Shown here: in pieces, positions 45,104-54,322 of the stretch
Layout: each line of letters begins with the position of its first letter
How positions within the stretch are numbered: position 1 is the first letter of the stretch
Origin: Acetobacter sp.
Lineage (GTDB): Bacteria > Pseudomonadota > Alphaproteobacteria > RF32 > CAG-239
Direction: 5' to 3'
Assembly (NCBI GenBank): GCA_023665325.1
Contig: JAMPED010000001.1
Coordinates: 1 to 64,000, forward strand
Length of the DNA: 64,000 bases
Program-made: the position numbers and the translations under genes
Notes under the pieces: generated by a model
Databases searched by the model: none
Told to the model about the DNA's origin: nothing
Seen by the model: the letters and a program-made list of their open reading frames with translations, nothing else

Positions 45104-46712
45104 GTTGTAGTTGTGTTTGTTTTAGGGCTAATTGTTGTTTTAAAGATTGTTCTGTACAAGAGGCTAAATCGGTGCATAAAGGGATTTTGTTTTCGCCGTA
45201 AATGTGATATTTTACTAAATCTCCAGAACGGGATTTTTGTGGGAATTTTACGGACTTTTGGCTGCTTAAATCTTGGTTAGATAAGAAGAAATAATTTGTT
45301 TGAGTTTGTTTTAAATCTATTTCTTTCAACAAAGGAGAAAATTGGTTGTTTCCTAGGTCGACAGCGTGGCATTGTTTAGGAAAAGTAATTTTTTCTAAAT
45401 GACTTAAGTCACAGTTGTTAATGTATATTGTTCCTGTACATTGGCTTAGGTCTAGATGTTTTATTTCTTTAGGAAATGAGATGTTATTTAAGTCAACATT
45501 GCCGCATAAGGAAGCTTTAGCGAGAGTATTGGGAACAGGGGAAGATTTTAGTGTTAGGTTTTTAATGGCGAAATTATTTGAAGAGGTTTGTTTGTTTTCT
45601 TCTAAAATATAATTTTCTAAGTTTTGAGGGATTGGTAACTCTTTGAGGGCGGTTGGAGCTTTTTGATATGGTATAGCGGAGGATGTTCTTTTTTGTTGGT
45701 TTAAGCGATTTCTCATAATGTTGTTTGGTTCAGAGTGAGAAAATACTTCGTGCAGTTTGGTAAATCTTTCCCATTCTGGGGAGATAAATTGTCCATTTTC
45801 AGCTATTTTGATGATTTGCGCGTTATCATTATCGCCATATTGTAGGTAGATGCCTCTGAATTTATTTCTATGTGGTAATAATGGTGTTTCATATTTTAAA
45901 TCGACTTCTTCGCCATTATTATCTAATTTAGGGTCTTGCTTTCCTCGTTCTATGCCATACGCTTTGTAGTATTTTTGGTCGGGGGCGGAGTCAAATTCAT
46001 AGATAAAGCCATAATGTTTGTTGTTTACAGGTTGATAGGTTATCCCTACGCTATATGCGCCTGTAGCATATACGGAAGCTCGGGAAAATTTAGGCGTCCC
46101 GTAGGCGATATCTCTGGCTCGACGAGTGGAAGGTATTGCAAAAGGTTGATTACCTAGTGTTCCGCCGCGGTATAAAAGTTTTTCATCTGTGTTTTGGGCT
46201 TCCAATTCTGCTATATTATACAGGGGATATTGGTTTAGTTTTGAGAGCTGAAATACGATAAAAGAATTGATTTGCTCGGGGTTTACATTTGGGTTGATTT
46301 CTTGAGCATTTTTAGTGATATTGATAGTTCGGTCAGATCCTTTGCCTACATATACGAAATTATCTGCTGTTTGGGGTAGGGCGTGTCCGAGGATTTCTAT
46401 ATTATTAGATTTTAATATGTTGTAAATGTCAACTGTTGCTTGTAGGGCACTTTGAGGTGTTAGTAATGGTGTGCGGATACCTGTACTGTCTACAGCGAAT
46501 GTTTCAGGAGAGAGGGCTTCATCGTTGTAATAACCTGCTGCATTTATGCCGTTTTTTCTTAGAATAGAAACAATTTTTGGGATTTGAGTTTGTGTTTTTA
46601 AACCAATGGAGACTGTTGCTGGTGCTGTTAATTCGTCAAAATGATTTGAGATGAAGTTTTTAAAATCATCTGGATTATTTGATTGGTTGATTATATTAGT
46701 TATATTGGGCAT
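45087..46712 (-). CDS. Candidate ADP-ribosyltransferase-like effector with degenerate leucine-rich tail
   Basis: This 541-residue protein has no signal peptide and no membrane segment. The central region resembles cholera/pertussis-type ART domains. LLYRGG contains Arg182 where the NAD-binding Arg is expected. A SVYATGAYSVGITY strand and YGFIYEFDSAPDQKYYKAYG are like the IYV/IYEV strand of these toxins. NGEEVDLKYETPLLPHRNKFRGIYL has Glu268-Glu269 near the expected catalytic Glu position. The canonical STS is not clear. About 380-510 carries short repeats (LDLSQCTGTIYINNCDLSHLEKITFPKQCHAVDLGNN), a degenerate leucine-rich fold. A Gln/Lys-rich coil ends it. Its neighbours are housekeeping genes. 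Enzymatic identity is inference from motif shape; an unrelated fold is possible. Confidence 0.55.
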   Translation of the reverse strand: MPNITNIINQSNNPDDFKNFISNHFDELTAPATVSIGLKTQTQIPKIVSILRKNGINAAGYYNDEALSPETFAVDSTGIRTPLLTPQSALQATVDIYNILKSNNIEILGHALPQTADNFVYVGKGSDRTINITKNAQEINPNVNPEQINSFIVFQLSKLNQYPLYNIAELEAQNTDEKLLYRGGTLGNQPFAIPSTRRARDIAYGTPKFSRASVYATGAYSVGITYQPVNNKHYGFIYEFDSAPDQKYYKAYGIERGKQDPKLDNNGEEVDLKYETPLLPHRNKFRGIYLQYGDNDNAQIIKIAENGQFISPEWERFTKLHEVFSHSEPNNIMRNRLNQQKRTSSAIPYQKAPTALKELPIPQNLENYILEENKQTSSNNFAIKNLTLKSSPVPNTLAKASLCGNVDLNNISFPKEIKHLDLSQCTGTIYINNCDLSHLEKITFPKQCHAVDLGNNQFSPLLKEIDLKQTQTNYFFLSNQDLSSQKSVKFPQKSRSGDLVKYHIYGENKIPLCTDLASCTEQSLKQQLALKQTQLQQKRER

Positions 46713-46787
46713 AATAAGATCTCCATATTTTGAATACTTTTATTATAACAGAAATTAGGTATGTTTTCAATGTTTATTTATAAAAGG

Positions 46788-47276
46788 TTATACAGTCTTA
46801 TCGCCGTATGTGCCACGTAGGTTGCAGTGCGTGATGGCGATGGCGAGAGCGTCAGACGAATCGTTGTTTTTAGGTTGGCATCCGGGGAGGAGAATTTTGA
46901 CCATTGTTTCTACTTGTGTTTTATCAGCTCTACCGACTCCGGTTAATGCTTTTTTTATTTTGTTTGGTTCGTACTCATAAAGAGGGATATTGTAAAGTGC
47001 AGGCATAAGGAAGACGACTCCACGTGCCATACTTAATTTGAGGGAGGTTTCTGGATTTGAATTTAGAAAAGTTACTTCTATGGATGCTTCTTCTGGTTTG
47101 TATAGTTCTATAATATGCTGCAGTTCATTATGTATTGTTTGTAGCCTTTTAGAAAGGGGGAGTTTTGCATTGGTTGCGATAAAACCGTCTGCCACGTATG
47201 ACAGACGGTTTCCATTAACATCTATTATGCCCCAACCAGTAGAAGATATACTTGGGTCAAGACCTAATATGCGCAT
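46788..47276 (-). CDS. ruvC: Holliday junction resolvase RuvC
   Basis: This 162-residue endonuclease cuts four-way junctions. It has the RNase H-like core with Asp7 (ILGLDPSISSTGWGII), Glu in SIEVTFLNSNPETSLKL, and the C-terminal acidic pair in NNDSSDALAIAITHC. It is one base downstream of yebC on the same strand, the common yebC-ruvC order, while ruvAB lie 7 kb away. Confidence 0.95.
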   Translation of the reverse strand: MRILGLDPSISSTGWGIIDVNGNRLSYVADGFIATNAKLPLSKRLQTIHNELQHIIELYKPEEASIEVTFLNSNPETSLKLSMARGVVFLMPALYNIPLYEYEPNKIKKALTGVGRADKTQVETMVKILLPGCQPKNNDSSDALAIAITHCNLRGTYGDKTV

Positions 47277-48032
47277 TTATTCAGCCTCAAGTTGAGTCAT
47301 AATGTCATCTGCGATGTCTGCGTTATGGTAAACGTGTTGTACATCTTCATCTTCTTCTAATGCATCAATAAATTCGAGAAACTTTTTGGCTGTTTCTAAA
47401 TCTGTAATTTCAGATTTTACAGTCGGTTTCCAATCCAAACGAGAAGCAGATGGTGTGCCGAATTTTTGTTCTAATGCTTCTGTTACAGCTGATAAATCAT
47501 CTGGTAAAGTCTCAATTGCGTGGATGTCATCTTCTGAAACAACTTCATTAGCACCTGCTTCCAAAGCTTCTTCAAACATTTTATCTGCATCAGCAATAGA
47601 CATTGGGTATTCAATATAGCCGATACGCTCAAAATTAAAAGTTACTGAACCTGTTTCACCCATTGCTCCGCCGCGTTTACCAAAAATAGAGCGAACATTG
47701 CTGGCTGTGCGGTTTTTATTGTCTGTTAGAGCTTCCACAATAACGGCAGTTTTGTTTGCTGAAAAGCCTTCATAGCGCATTGTGGTAAAATCTGCACCAC
47801 CAGCAACCTGTGTTGCTTTAGCTATTGCGCGCTCAATATTATCTTTCGGCATACTTTCTGCGCGGGCTGCTTGAATGGCTAATCTTAGACGAGGGTTTTT
47901 ATCTGGCTCAGGTAAGCCACTTTTGGCAGCAACGGTAATTTCACGAGCGAGTTTTGCAAAAACTCTTGCTTTTTTTGCATCTTGTGCACCTTTACGGTAC
48001 ATAATGTTTTTAAATTGGGAGTGTCCTGACAT
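47277..48032 (-). CDS. yebC: YebC/PmpR-family transcriptional or translational regulator
   Basis: This 251-residue protein begins MSGHSQFKNIMYRKGAQDAKKARVFAKLAREITVAAKSGLPEPDKNPRLRLAI, the TACO1/YebC N-terminal domain. The middle GKRGGAMGETGSVTFNFERIG and a C-terminal ferredoxin-like domain follow. Members act on ribosomes stalled at proline stretches or as DNA-binding regulators; which applies here is unknown. The start Met is preceded by GGAGA. Confidence 0.95.
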   Translation of the reverse strand: MSGHSQFKNIMYRKGAQDAKKARVFAKLAREITVAAKSGLPEPDKNPRLRLAIQAARAESMPKDNIERAIAKATQVAGGADFTTMRYEGFSANKTAVIVEALTDNKNRTASNVRSIFGKRGGAMGETGSVTFNFERIGYIEYPMSIADADKMFEEALEAGANEVVSEDDIHAIETLPDDLSAVTEALEQKFGTPSASRLDWKPTVKSEITDLETAKKFLEFIDALEEDEDVQHVYHNADIADDIMTQLEAE

Positions 48033-48115
48033 TTAGATCTCCATAGATAAAGTTAGTGTTTTTCTTTTTTGTATAAAACTTCGTTAAAAATAGCGCAAGT
48101 ATTTTTTTTATGAAG

Positions 48116-48934
48116 TTAAGATTTTGTTTCTGTGGCAAGTTTGCAGTTTGTCAGTAGAAAAGATGGTGTTTTTTTACCGAAAACTTTATGTCGTTTGGCT
48201 AGCTCTAATGCTTTTTTATCGATTTCGTGATTAGATAAAGCATTTTTTTGCTTGTTATGTTCTTTTTTGGGGGAAGTTTTACTTGTCGTTATTGTGGCTG
48301 CCTGTGGAACATCATTGACTTCTTTTTCTTTATTTTTATCAATTTTGATTTCTGCTGGTGTTTTGAGAATTTTATCCAGTGTATCCTGAGTTTCTTTGGA
48401 ACGACGGGTGGTGAAAACAATATTTTGTTTATTTGCAGGAAGTTGCTCTAATACTTTGTTCAGATTCTCAAGTTGACGTTTTTTCTTAATGAGATTGATG
48501 TCATCTACAACCAAGATATTGATATTTGAAATATCGACTCGACTTTCAGCAATGTTTTCTAGCAATAAATCAGGTGAAGCAATAATAACGTTTGCTTCAT
48601 TATCTATACTATCTTGCGAATCGTTTTTAATAGTTGTTTCGCTAATTTCGTGATATTTGTTAAAAATAGAGAGCTTATCTGATATATTGACGGATTCTTT
48701 TGAATCAGCAGAGATAATTAAGATATTTTGTCCTTCTTTTTTGGAAATGATATCAATTAGCGGGAAAATGTATGAGCAAGTTTTACCACAGGCAGCAGGT
48801 GCTATAGTAAAAATATCTTTGCCAGCCAGAACCGAAGGTATGACATCTTTTTGGACTGTGGTGGGTTCTTGATAACCTAAATCTTCAATAGCCTGAATGG
48901 TTTGTTCACTTAGCCCTAAATCTTTAAAACTCAT
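48116..48934 (-). CDS. Degenerate single-domain DEAD-box helicase-like protein
   Basis: This 272-residue protein corresponds to the first RecA-like domain of a DEAD-box RNA helicase only. The Q-motif region (FKDLGLSEQTIQAIEDLGYQEPTTVQKDVIP) and a P-loop (APAACGKT, 45-52) are kept. Motif II, DEAD in active enzymes, is Asp-Asp-Ile-Asn (144-147), and the SAT motif III is replaced by TTR. The second RecA domain is absent; instead there is a lysine-rich low-complexity tail of about 80 residues. It may bind RNA or ATP without helicase activity. The open frame with intact signals argues against a fresh pseudogene. Confidence 0.8.
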   Translation of the reverse strand: MSFKDLGLSEQTIQAIEDLGYQEPTTVQKDVIPSVLAGKDIFTIAPAACGKTCSYIFPLIDIISKKEGQNILIISADSKESVNISDKLSIFNKYHEISETTIKNDSQDSIDNEANVIIASPDLLLENIAESRVDISNINILVVDDINLIKKKRQLENLNKVLEQLPANKQNIVFTTRRSKETQDTLDKILKTPAEIKIDKNKEKEVNDVPQAATITTSKTSPKKEHNKQKNALSNHEIDKKALELAKRHKVFGKKTPSFLLTNCKLATETKS

Positions 48935-49088
48935 AATCTATTCCTATGTTGTTTGTTTTTTGTTAATGGCTGAATAGTATAACTTTATTGCATAGAGTCA
49001 AGTGCTATGTCGTTTTTTAAGAAAAATGTAGTTGTAGCTTTAGAATCTTTGTGTTAAGAGATAATAAATTTTATGGTGTATTTAAGAA

Positions 49089-50417
49089 ATGGATGATACG
49101 TTATTTTCAAATAAGGTGAAGAGACCTTTAGCAGACCGGCTGCGTCCACAAAAACTACAAGATGTGGTGGGGCAAGAGCAGGTTTTAGGCGAGGATTCTC
49201 CGTTAGGTAGAATGCTCGTAACGGGAAAAGTTTCTTCGTTTATTTTATGGGGACCTCCAGGATGCGGCAAAACAACGATTGCACGATTGATTGCTGAACA
49301 TACGAATCTATATTTTGAACAAATTTCTGCGGTGTTTTCCGGTGTGGCAGATTTGAAGAGAGTTTTTCAATATGCAAAAGATCGGCGGATAACTCAGGGA
49401 AAAGGCACACTGTTGTTTGTGGATGAAATACATCGTTTTAATAAATCTCAGCAAGATGGTTTTTTGCCGTATGTTGAAGATGGGACGGTTATTTTGGTTG
49501 GTGCTACGACAGAGAATCCATCATTTGAACTTAATGCGGCATTGCTTTCTCGTTGTCAGGTATTTGTATTAAATCGGCTGACACCTGAGAATTTTGAGGA
49601 ATTATTGCAACGAGCGGAGCGTGAAGAAGGGCTAAAATTACCGATTGACGATGAAGCACGAGAGTTTATGAAAAATGTGGCGGATGGCGATGGTCGTTAT
49701 ATTTTAAACCTTGCGGAGAGTGTTTGGGCATACGCAAAGCCAGATGAGATTTTTGATAAAAATACACTGATGAAAATCATTCGCTCGCGGGCGCCGGTGT
49801 ATGATAAAGGGCGAGATGGACATTATAATTTAATTTCTGCTGTGCATAAATCTTTGAGAGGGTCTGATGTTGATGCGGCACTTTATTGGGTGGCGCGAAT
49901 GTTGACATCTGGTGAAGATCCAAGATATATTTTGCGACGTCTTATCCAATTTTCAATAGAGGATGTGTCGCTGGCAGACCCTAATGCCGTGGTGCAGGCG
50001 ATGGCTTGTATGGAAACATATGAACGTTTGGGGCATCCGGAAGGGGAGTTAGCTGTTATGCAATTAACAGCATATTTGGCAACAGCACCGAAGTCTGCAG
50101 CAGTATATAAAGCGATGGATAAAGCGTTTGCAGCAGCTCGGCAAACGGGATCTCTTATGCCGCCAAAGCATATTTTAAATGCGCCTACAAAATTGATGAA
50201 AAATTTGGGTTATAGTGATGGTTATATTTATGACCAGGATTTGGAAGATGGTTTTTCAGGGCAAAATTATTTTCCTGAAGAGATGGGGCGAAGGCGATTT
50301 TATAATCCAGTAGATAGGGGGTTTGAACGGGAAATAAAAAAACGAATCGATTATTTTGATAGATTGCGTGCGGAAAAACAGCGTATGAGAAAACAGCAAA
50401 AGGAAGATGATAAATGA
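49089..50417 (+). CDS. rarA: Replication-associated recombination ATPase RarA (MgsA)
   Basis: This 442-residue AAA+ ATPase acts at stalled replication forks. It has ADRLRPQKLQDVVGQEQVL, Walker A ILWGPPGCGKTTIARLIAE, Walker B TLLFVDEIHRFNKSQQDGFLP, sensor 1 VGATTENPSFELNAALLSRC, and the C-terminal tetramerisation region (AAAKSAAVYKAMDKA-like, PPKHILNAPTKLMKNLGYSDGYIYDQD). The stop overlaps the start of the next gene (ATGA). Divergent from the DEAD-like gene. Confidence 0.95.
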   Translation: MDDTLFSNKVKRPLADRLRPQKLQDVVGQEQVLGEDSPLGRMLVTGKVSSFILWGPPGCGKTTIARLIAEHTNLYFEQISAVFSGVADLKRVFQYAKDRRITQGKGTLLFVDEIHRFNKSQQDGFLPYVEDGTVILVGATTENPSFELNAALLSRCQVFVLNRLTPENFEELLQRAEREEGLKLPIDDEAREFMKNVADGDGRYILNLAESVWAYAKPDEIFDKNTLMKIIRSRAPVYDKGRDGHYNLISAVHKSLRGSDVDAALYWVARMLTSGEDPRYILRRLIQFSIEDVSLADPNAVVQAMACMETYERLGHPEGELAVMQLTAYLATAPKSAAVYKAMDKAFAAARQTGSLMPPKHILNAPTKLMKNLGYSDGYIYDQDLEDGFSGQNYFPEEMGRRRFYNPVDRGFEREIKKRIDYFDRLRAEKQRMRKQQKEDDK

Positions 50418-51343
50418 GCGGAGTGGAACTGATAAGAGTTAAGAGCGAAGATGATGGTATTCGTTTGAATCGGTGGTTTTTGAAATATTATCCGGGGTTA
50501 AGTCTAGGGCGATTGCAAAAATTACTACGTACAAAACAAATTAAGGTTGATGGACAAAGGGTTGAGGCAAATACTCGTTTGGAAAAAGGGCAGGAAGTAC
50601 GTGTGCCACCATTGGAAAATGAGAAAAAAGAAATTACTCATACAGAGGTTTCTGTGCGAGATAGTAAGTATATTGAAGGTATGATTATCTATAAGGATGA
50701 AAATATCATTGTGTTAAATAAACCATCTGGATTGGCTGTGCAAGGTGGAACGAATACTATACGGCACGTTGATGGGTTGTTGGACGCATTAAAGTTTGGT
50801 AATGAAGAAAAGCCGAAGCTTGTGCACCGGATTGATAAAGATACTAGTGGTGTTTTGGTTTTGGCGCGGAATCGAAAAATGGCAGATATCTTGACAAAAG
50901 CTTTTCGTGAGCATACGTTGCAAAAGACTTATTTGGCATTGACACGAGGTGTGCCGGATAAAGAATTTGGTGAAATAAAAGTTTCTTTGGAAAAAGCCGA
51001 TGGGCGTGTACGGGTACTAGATGGCGGAAAAAATGCAATTACGATATATGAAGTGTTGGATAGTGTTAGTGATAAATTTGCTTTAATTTCAGCTAGTCCT
51101 CTAACTGGAAGAACACATCAGATACGAGCGCATTTGGAATATATTGGAGCTCCAATTTTAGGTGATGATAAATATTTTGGTTCAGAGAGAGTGAAAAGTT
51201 CTCTGTTTATAAATAAATTACACTTGCACGCTTATAAAATTGATTTATCTTTTGTGTATGGTAAAAAGATGGTTGTTAAGGCTAAGTTGCCGAACTATTT
51301 TAAAGACAGTTTGAAAACACTCGGATTAAGTTTTAAGGAGTAG
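50414..51343 (+). CDS. RluC/RluD-family 23S rRNA pseudouridine synthase
   Basis: This 309-residue enzyme has an N-terminal S4 RNA-binding domain (GIRLNRWFLKYYPGLSLGRLQKLLRTKQIKVDG) and a catalytic domain. The latter has KLVHRIDKDTSGVLVLARN, with the nucleophilic Asp in HRIDKDTSG, and SPLTGRTHQIRAHLEYIGAPILGDDKYFG. It resembles RluC more than RluD. Translationally coupled to rarA and followed after 6 bases by an AsmA-like gene. Confidence 0.92.
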   Translation: MSGVELIRVKSEDDGIRLNRWFLKYYPGLSLGRLQKLLRTKQIKVDGQRVEANTRLEKGQEVRVPPLENEKKEITHTEVSVRDSKYIEGMIIYKDENIIVLNKPSGLAVQGGTNTIRHVDGLLDALKFGNEEKPKLVHRIDKDTSGVLVLARNRKMADILTKAFREHTLQKTYLALTRGVPDKEFGEIKVSLEKADGRVRVLDGGKNAITIYEVLDSVSDKFALISASPLTGRTHQIRAHLEYIGAPILGDDKYFGSERVKSSLFINKLHLHAYKIDLSFVYGKKMVVKAKLPNYFKDSLKTLGLSFKE

Positions 51344-51349
51344 CTTGTT

Positions 51350-53458
51350 ATGAAAAGAACAATCAAGATTATTTTGATTTCTGTTATTAGTATATGTGTT
51401 GTTGCGTTTGTTGCTGCATATATTGCATTAACACAAATAGATTTTAATCGCTATAAGGAGATGATTGTTAAAGTTGTTCGTGATACAACAGGACGAGAGT
51501 TGACTATTGGTGATATTCAGGTAAAAGCTTCGTTTAATCCGACGATTGAGGTTAAAAATGTAACTTTTTCGAATGCGGAATGGGCAAAAACTCCAGTGAT
51601 GGTGAGTGCGGATGCGGTTGATTTGGGTTTTGCTGTTGTTCCATTGCTTAAGAAAAATATTGTGATTGATGTCTTTAAACTTAAGGGTGTTGTGGTTAAT
51701 CTTGAGGAAGGGGCAAATGGTAAGGGAAATTGGGACTTTAATTTGCCGAAAGATTTAACAGTTCAAGCAAAAAGTAAAATGAGTAGTTTTACGTTGGTTA
51801 AAAGTGTTCAGGCAGCAGAAGTAAAAACTCAATCAGATGTTTCGAATATTCTTTCGTCATTAGTAGTTAAGCAGGTAGCTTTAGAGAATGTTAAAATTAA
51901 CTTTACGGATAAGTCTGCTAAAACAGCAAGTTATGATATTGACTATTTGAATTTAGATGAAGATGTTAATGAGAATATTGATTTTAAATTTAATGTTAAT
52001 AAAGGTTTATATAATGGTACGGGGAAACTTGGTGCATTAAATCAATTAGATTCTTCTTTGGGATATCCTGTTAAAGCTGAATTAGATGTTATGGGGATTA
52101 AGGCTGATGTGGATGTTTTGTTGTATGATATTTTAGGTGATATTCGCTTTGATGGAACAGCTAAGGCTTCTGGTTTTATGGGTAAAGATAGTGGTTATAA
52201 TGAAGCGGCCAATGTGACATTTAAGGGAGATTTGAAAAAAATTGACGCTCGTATTAACAGTTTTAATATAGCGGGAAATGAGATTAAAGGAACACTTACT
52301 GCAACTTTGGCATCCAGAGTTCCAGTTATTACAGCGATATTAAATTCTGCTAAGATTGATATAGCATCGTTTAGCAGAAATTCGAAGTCAGCTTATAATT
52401 TTTCATTGATTTCTGCCGCAAATGCAACAACGTTAGTGCCGGCAGAGGTTATTCCCTATCAAGCCTTATATGGTGTTAATGCTACAGCAGATGTGACTAT
52501 TTCTCAGTTAGTCAATAGCGGTGTTGTTTTGGCAAAGGATGTTGGGATAAATGCTAAAGTTAATGATGGTGCTGCAACTGTTAAAATTTTGAAAGGAATT
52601 GTTGCAGATGGTAATGTGATGGCAAATTTGACCGCTAATGCGCAAAGTGAGACTGTAAATATTAACGCAGATGTTTCGAAATTAAATTTGTTAAAATTGA
52701 TGAAAGCTCTTAAAGCTGATTCAGAAGCATTTAATTTTATTAGTGGAAGTGATACAGATATTCATATTAAATTAAGTGGAAATGGGCGCACGTATGCGGC
52801 GGTTGTTGATAGTTTAGATGGACAAATAATTGCTATTGTTAATAAGTCAGAATTGCATTTGGGTAATATTGGATTATTAAAGGGAAATATTATTTCTCAG
52901 CTGTTTGATACTTTGAAATTAACTAAAGGAAATGATGATTTGAATCTGAGTTGTGCGGTGGTGCGTTCTGATATTCAAAAAGGTAAGGCGCAATTTCCGA
53001 ATGGGATAGTGCTTAATGCTGATAAATTTACTTTGGTTGCGGATGGTAGCGTTAATCTTGTAAATGATAAAATTAGTATAAGTATTAAGCCATTTGCCGG
53101 TAAATTAACAGATACAAATATTGCAAAAGCATTATCGTCTTTAGTAAAATTGACAGGAACGTTGCAAAATCCTAAAATTGGGATTGATAGTGCAAATGCT
53201 GTTAAGACTATTGTTGGTGTAACAACTGGAGGTCCGGTTTATTTAGGAGCACAAATGCTTTTAGAAAACGATGGTTCTCCTTGTTATACAGCCTTACAAG
53301 GAACAGGATATGAAACGATGTTTCCTAAGCCTGAGAATGTTATTCAATCTACTACGGGTGATGTGGGGCAGATTTTAGATGATAGTGTTGGGGTTGTTAA
53401 AGATACGACAAAAGGATTGTTGAATCTTTTATCTGGTGGACGATTAGAACAAAAATAG
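51350..53458 (+). CDS. AsmA family envelope protein
   Basis: This 702-residue protein has an N-terminal transmembrane anchor (MKRTIKIILISVISICVVAFVAAYIAL) and a long periplasmic region. That region begins with the AsmA signature (DFNRYKEMIVKVVRDTTGRELTIGDIQVKASFNPTIEVKNVTFSNAEWA) and ends with the GKLTDTNIAKALSSLVKLTGTLQNPKIGID block. AsmA-like proteins are thought to form beta-rich grooves that move phospholipids between membranes. Length and architecture fit. AAGGAG precedes the ATG; it is probably in the rarA-rluC operon. Confidence 0.9.
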   Translation: MKRTIKIILISVISICVVAFVAAYIALTQIDFNRYKEMIVKVVRDTTGRELTIGDIQVKASFNPTIEVKNVTFSNAEWAKTPVMVSADAVDLGFAVVPLLKKNIVIDVFKLKGVVVNLEEGANGKGNWDFNLPKDLTVQAKSKMSSFTLVKSVQAAEVKTQSDVSNILSSLVVKQVALENVKINFTDKSAKTASYDIDYLNLDEDVNENIDFKFNVNKGLYNGTGKLGALNQLDSSLGYPVKAELDVMGIKADVDVLLYDILGDIRFDGTAKASGFMGKDSGYNEAANVTFKGDLKKIDARINSFNIAGNEIKGTLTATLASRVPVITAILNSAKIDIASFSRNSKSAYNFSLISAANATTLVPAEVIPYQALYGVNATADVTISQLVNSGVVLAKDVGINAKVNDGAATVKILKGIVADGNVMANLTANAQSETVNINADVSKLNLLKLMKALKADSEAFNFISGSDTDIHIKLSGNGRTYAAVVDSLDGQIIAIVNKSELHLGNIGLLKGNIISQLFDTLKLTKGNDDLNLSCAVVRSDIQKGKAQFPNGIVLNADKFTLVADGSVNLVNDKISISIKPFAGKLTDTNIAKALSSLVKLTGTLQNPKIGIDSANAVKTIVGVTTGGPVYLGAQMLLENDGSPCYTALQGTGYETMFPKPENVIQSTTGDVGQILDDSVGVVKDTTKGLLNLLSGGRLEQK

Positions 53459-53471
53459 GGCTATAAGACTT

Positions 53472-53966
53472 ATGATGCCAGATATTGTTCAGGCTAAAAT
53501 TGCAGAAAATAGAGTCAACTTAACAAATATTTTGCTTGAGTTTGTTAAAACAGATACAATATTATATGCTTTTAATGATGAGTGTTTGGCGTGTTTTTCT
53601 TCAGAGGTTGAGAAAGCCAATCGTATTTTGGGTACAGCTTTTATTTCTAGTTGTGCATTAGAAACAGTAGATTGTAATTGTGCACAAGGTGAGGCAATTC
53701 GTGAATATTTGAAGAAATTGTCCAATCATAAATTTATAATATTATATTTGTTAGCTGTGGAATTTCGGTCAGTATTACTGAGTATTTTATTTGTTGAAAG
53801 GATGATTAATCGGGAGCAGTTGTTGCAAATTGCATTTTATGAGGAGCGTTATCAGCAAAAGCAGTGGGGAACAACCAAAGAAATGTATCATAAGTATAAA
53901 GTGATTGATGAGTGGTTGACTGAATTAGAAAAAATGAGAGATGAAAATAATTTATTTGAAAATTGA
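53472..53966 (+). CDS. Short ATP12-family F1-ATPase assembly protein
   Basis: This 164-residue protein matches the C-terminal part of ATP12 chaperones: LYLLAVEFRSVLLSILFVERMINREQLLQIAFYEERYQQKQWGTTKEMYHKYKVIDEWL, where the LAVE-S and WG.t.E patterns are family marks. ATP12 escorts the F1 alpha subunit in mitochondria, and alphaproteobacteria have homologues, often near an RluC-like gene as here. The usual N-terminal domain of about 80 residues is missing, so the protein is short. The start is either of two ATGs at 53472. Overlaps the acylphosphatase gene. Confidence 0.65.
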   Translation: MMPDIVQAKIAENRVNLTNILLEFVKTDTILYAFNDECLACFSSEVEKANRILGTAFISSCALETVDCNCAQGEAIREYLKKLSNHKFIILYLLAVEFRSVLLSILFVERMINREQLLQIAFYEERYQQKQWGTTKEMYHKYKVIDEWLTELEKMRDENNLFEN

Positions 53967-54228
53967 GGGGCGTGTCCAACGAGTAGGTTTTCGTCGTTGG
54001 GTTGTGTTTAAAGCACTAGAAATTGGTGGTATTTCTGGTTGGGTGCGTAATTTGGAAGATGGCGGTGTTGAAATCTTAGTAAGAGGAGAAGAAGCATTGT
54101 TAGATGAGATGTTTCGGGTTTGTCATCAAGGACCATTGTTTGCACGAGTGGATAAAGTTTCTTTTGAAGAAAATCCTGATATATCTTTTTTGCCTCAGAT
54201 ACAGGAAGGAAGATTTATACGCCTTTAA
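53941..54228 (+). CDS. acyP: Acylphosphatase
   Basis: This 95-residue enzyme hydrolyses acyl phosphates. The two signature patterns are GRVQRVGFRRWVVFKA (phosphate-binding Arg) and GWVRNLEDGGVEILVRG (catalytic Asn). It starts inside the preceding gene. The spacer 54229-54322 holds only a weak AACC/GGTT hairpin and AT-rich sequence. Confidence 0.92.
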   Translation: MKIIYLKIEGRVQRVGFRRWVVFKALEIGGISGWVRNLEDGGVEILVRGEEALLDEMFRVCHQGPLFARVDKVSFEENPDISFLPQIQEGRFIRL

Positions 54229-54322
54229 GATATAAACCTAAATATAGGTGGGGTTTAATTGTTTTGAGAGTAACAGCGCATATTTTTATCTTGTCTGATA
54301 ATTTTATTGTTAGGAGAGAAAA

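Noticed and set aside
48116..48934. The DEAD-like gene as a simple truncation by sequencing error
   Set aside because: The lost motifs are in the middle of an intact frame, and the tail is unlike the second helicase domain in any frame I could read.
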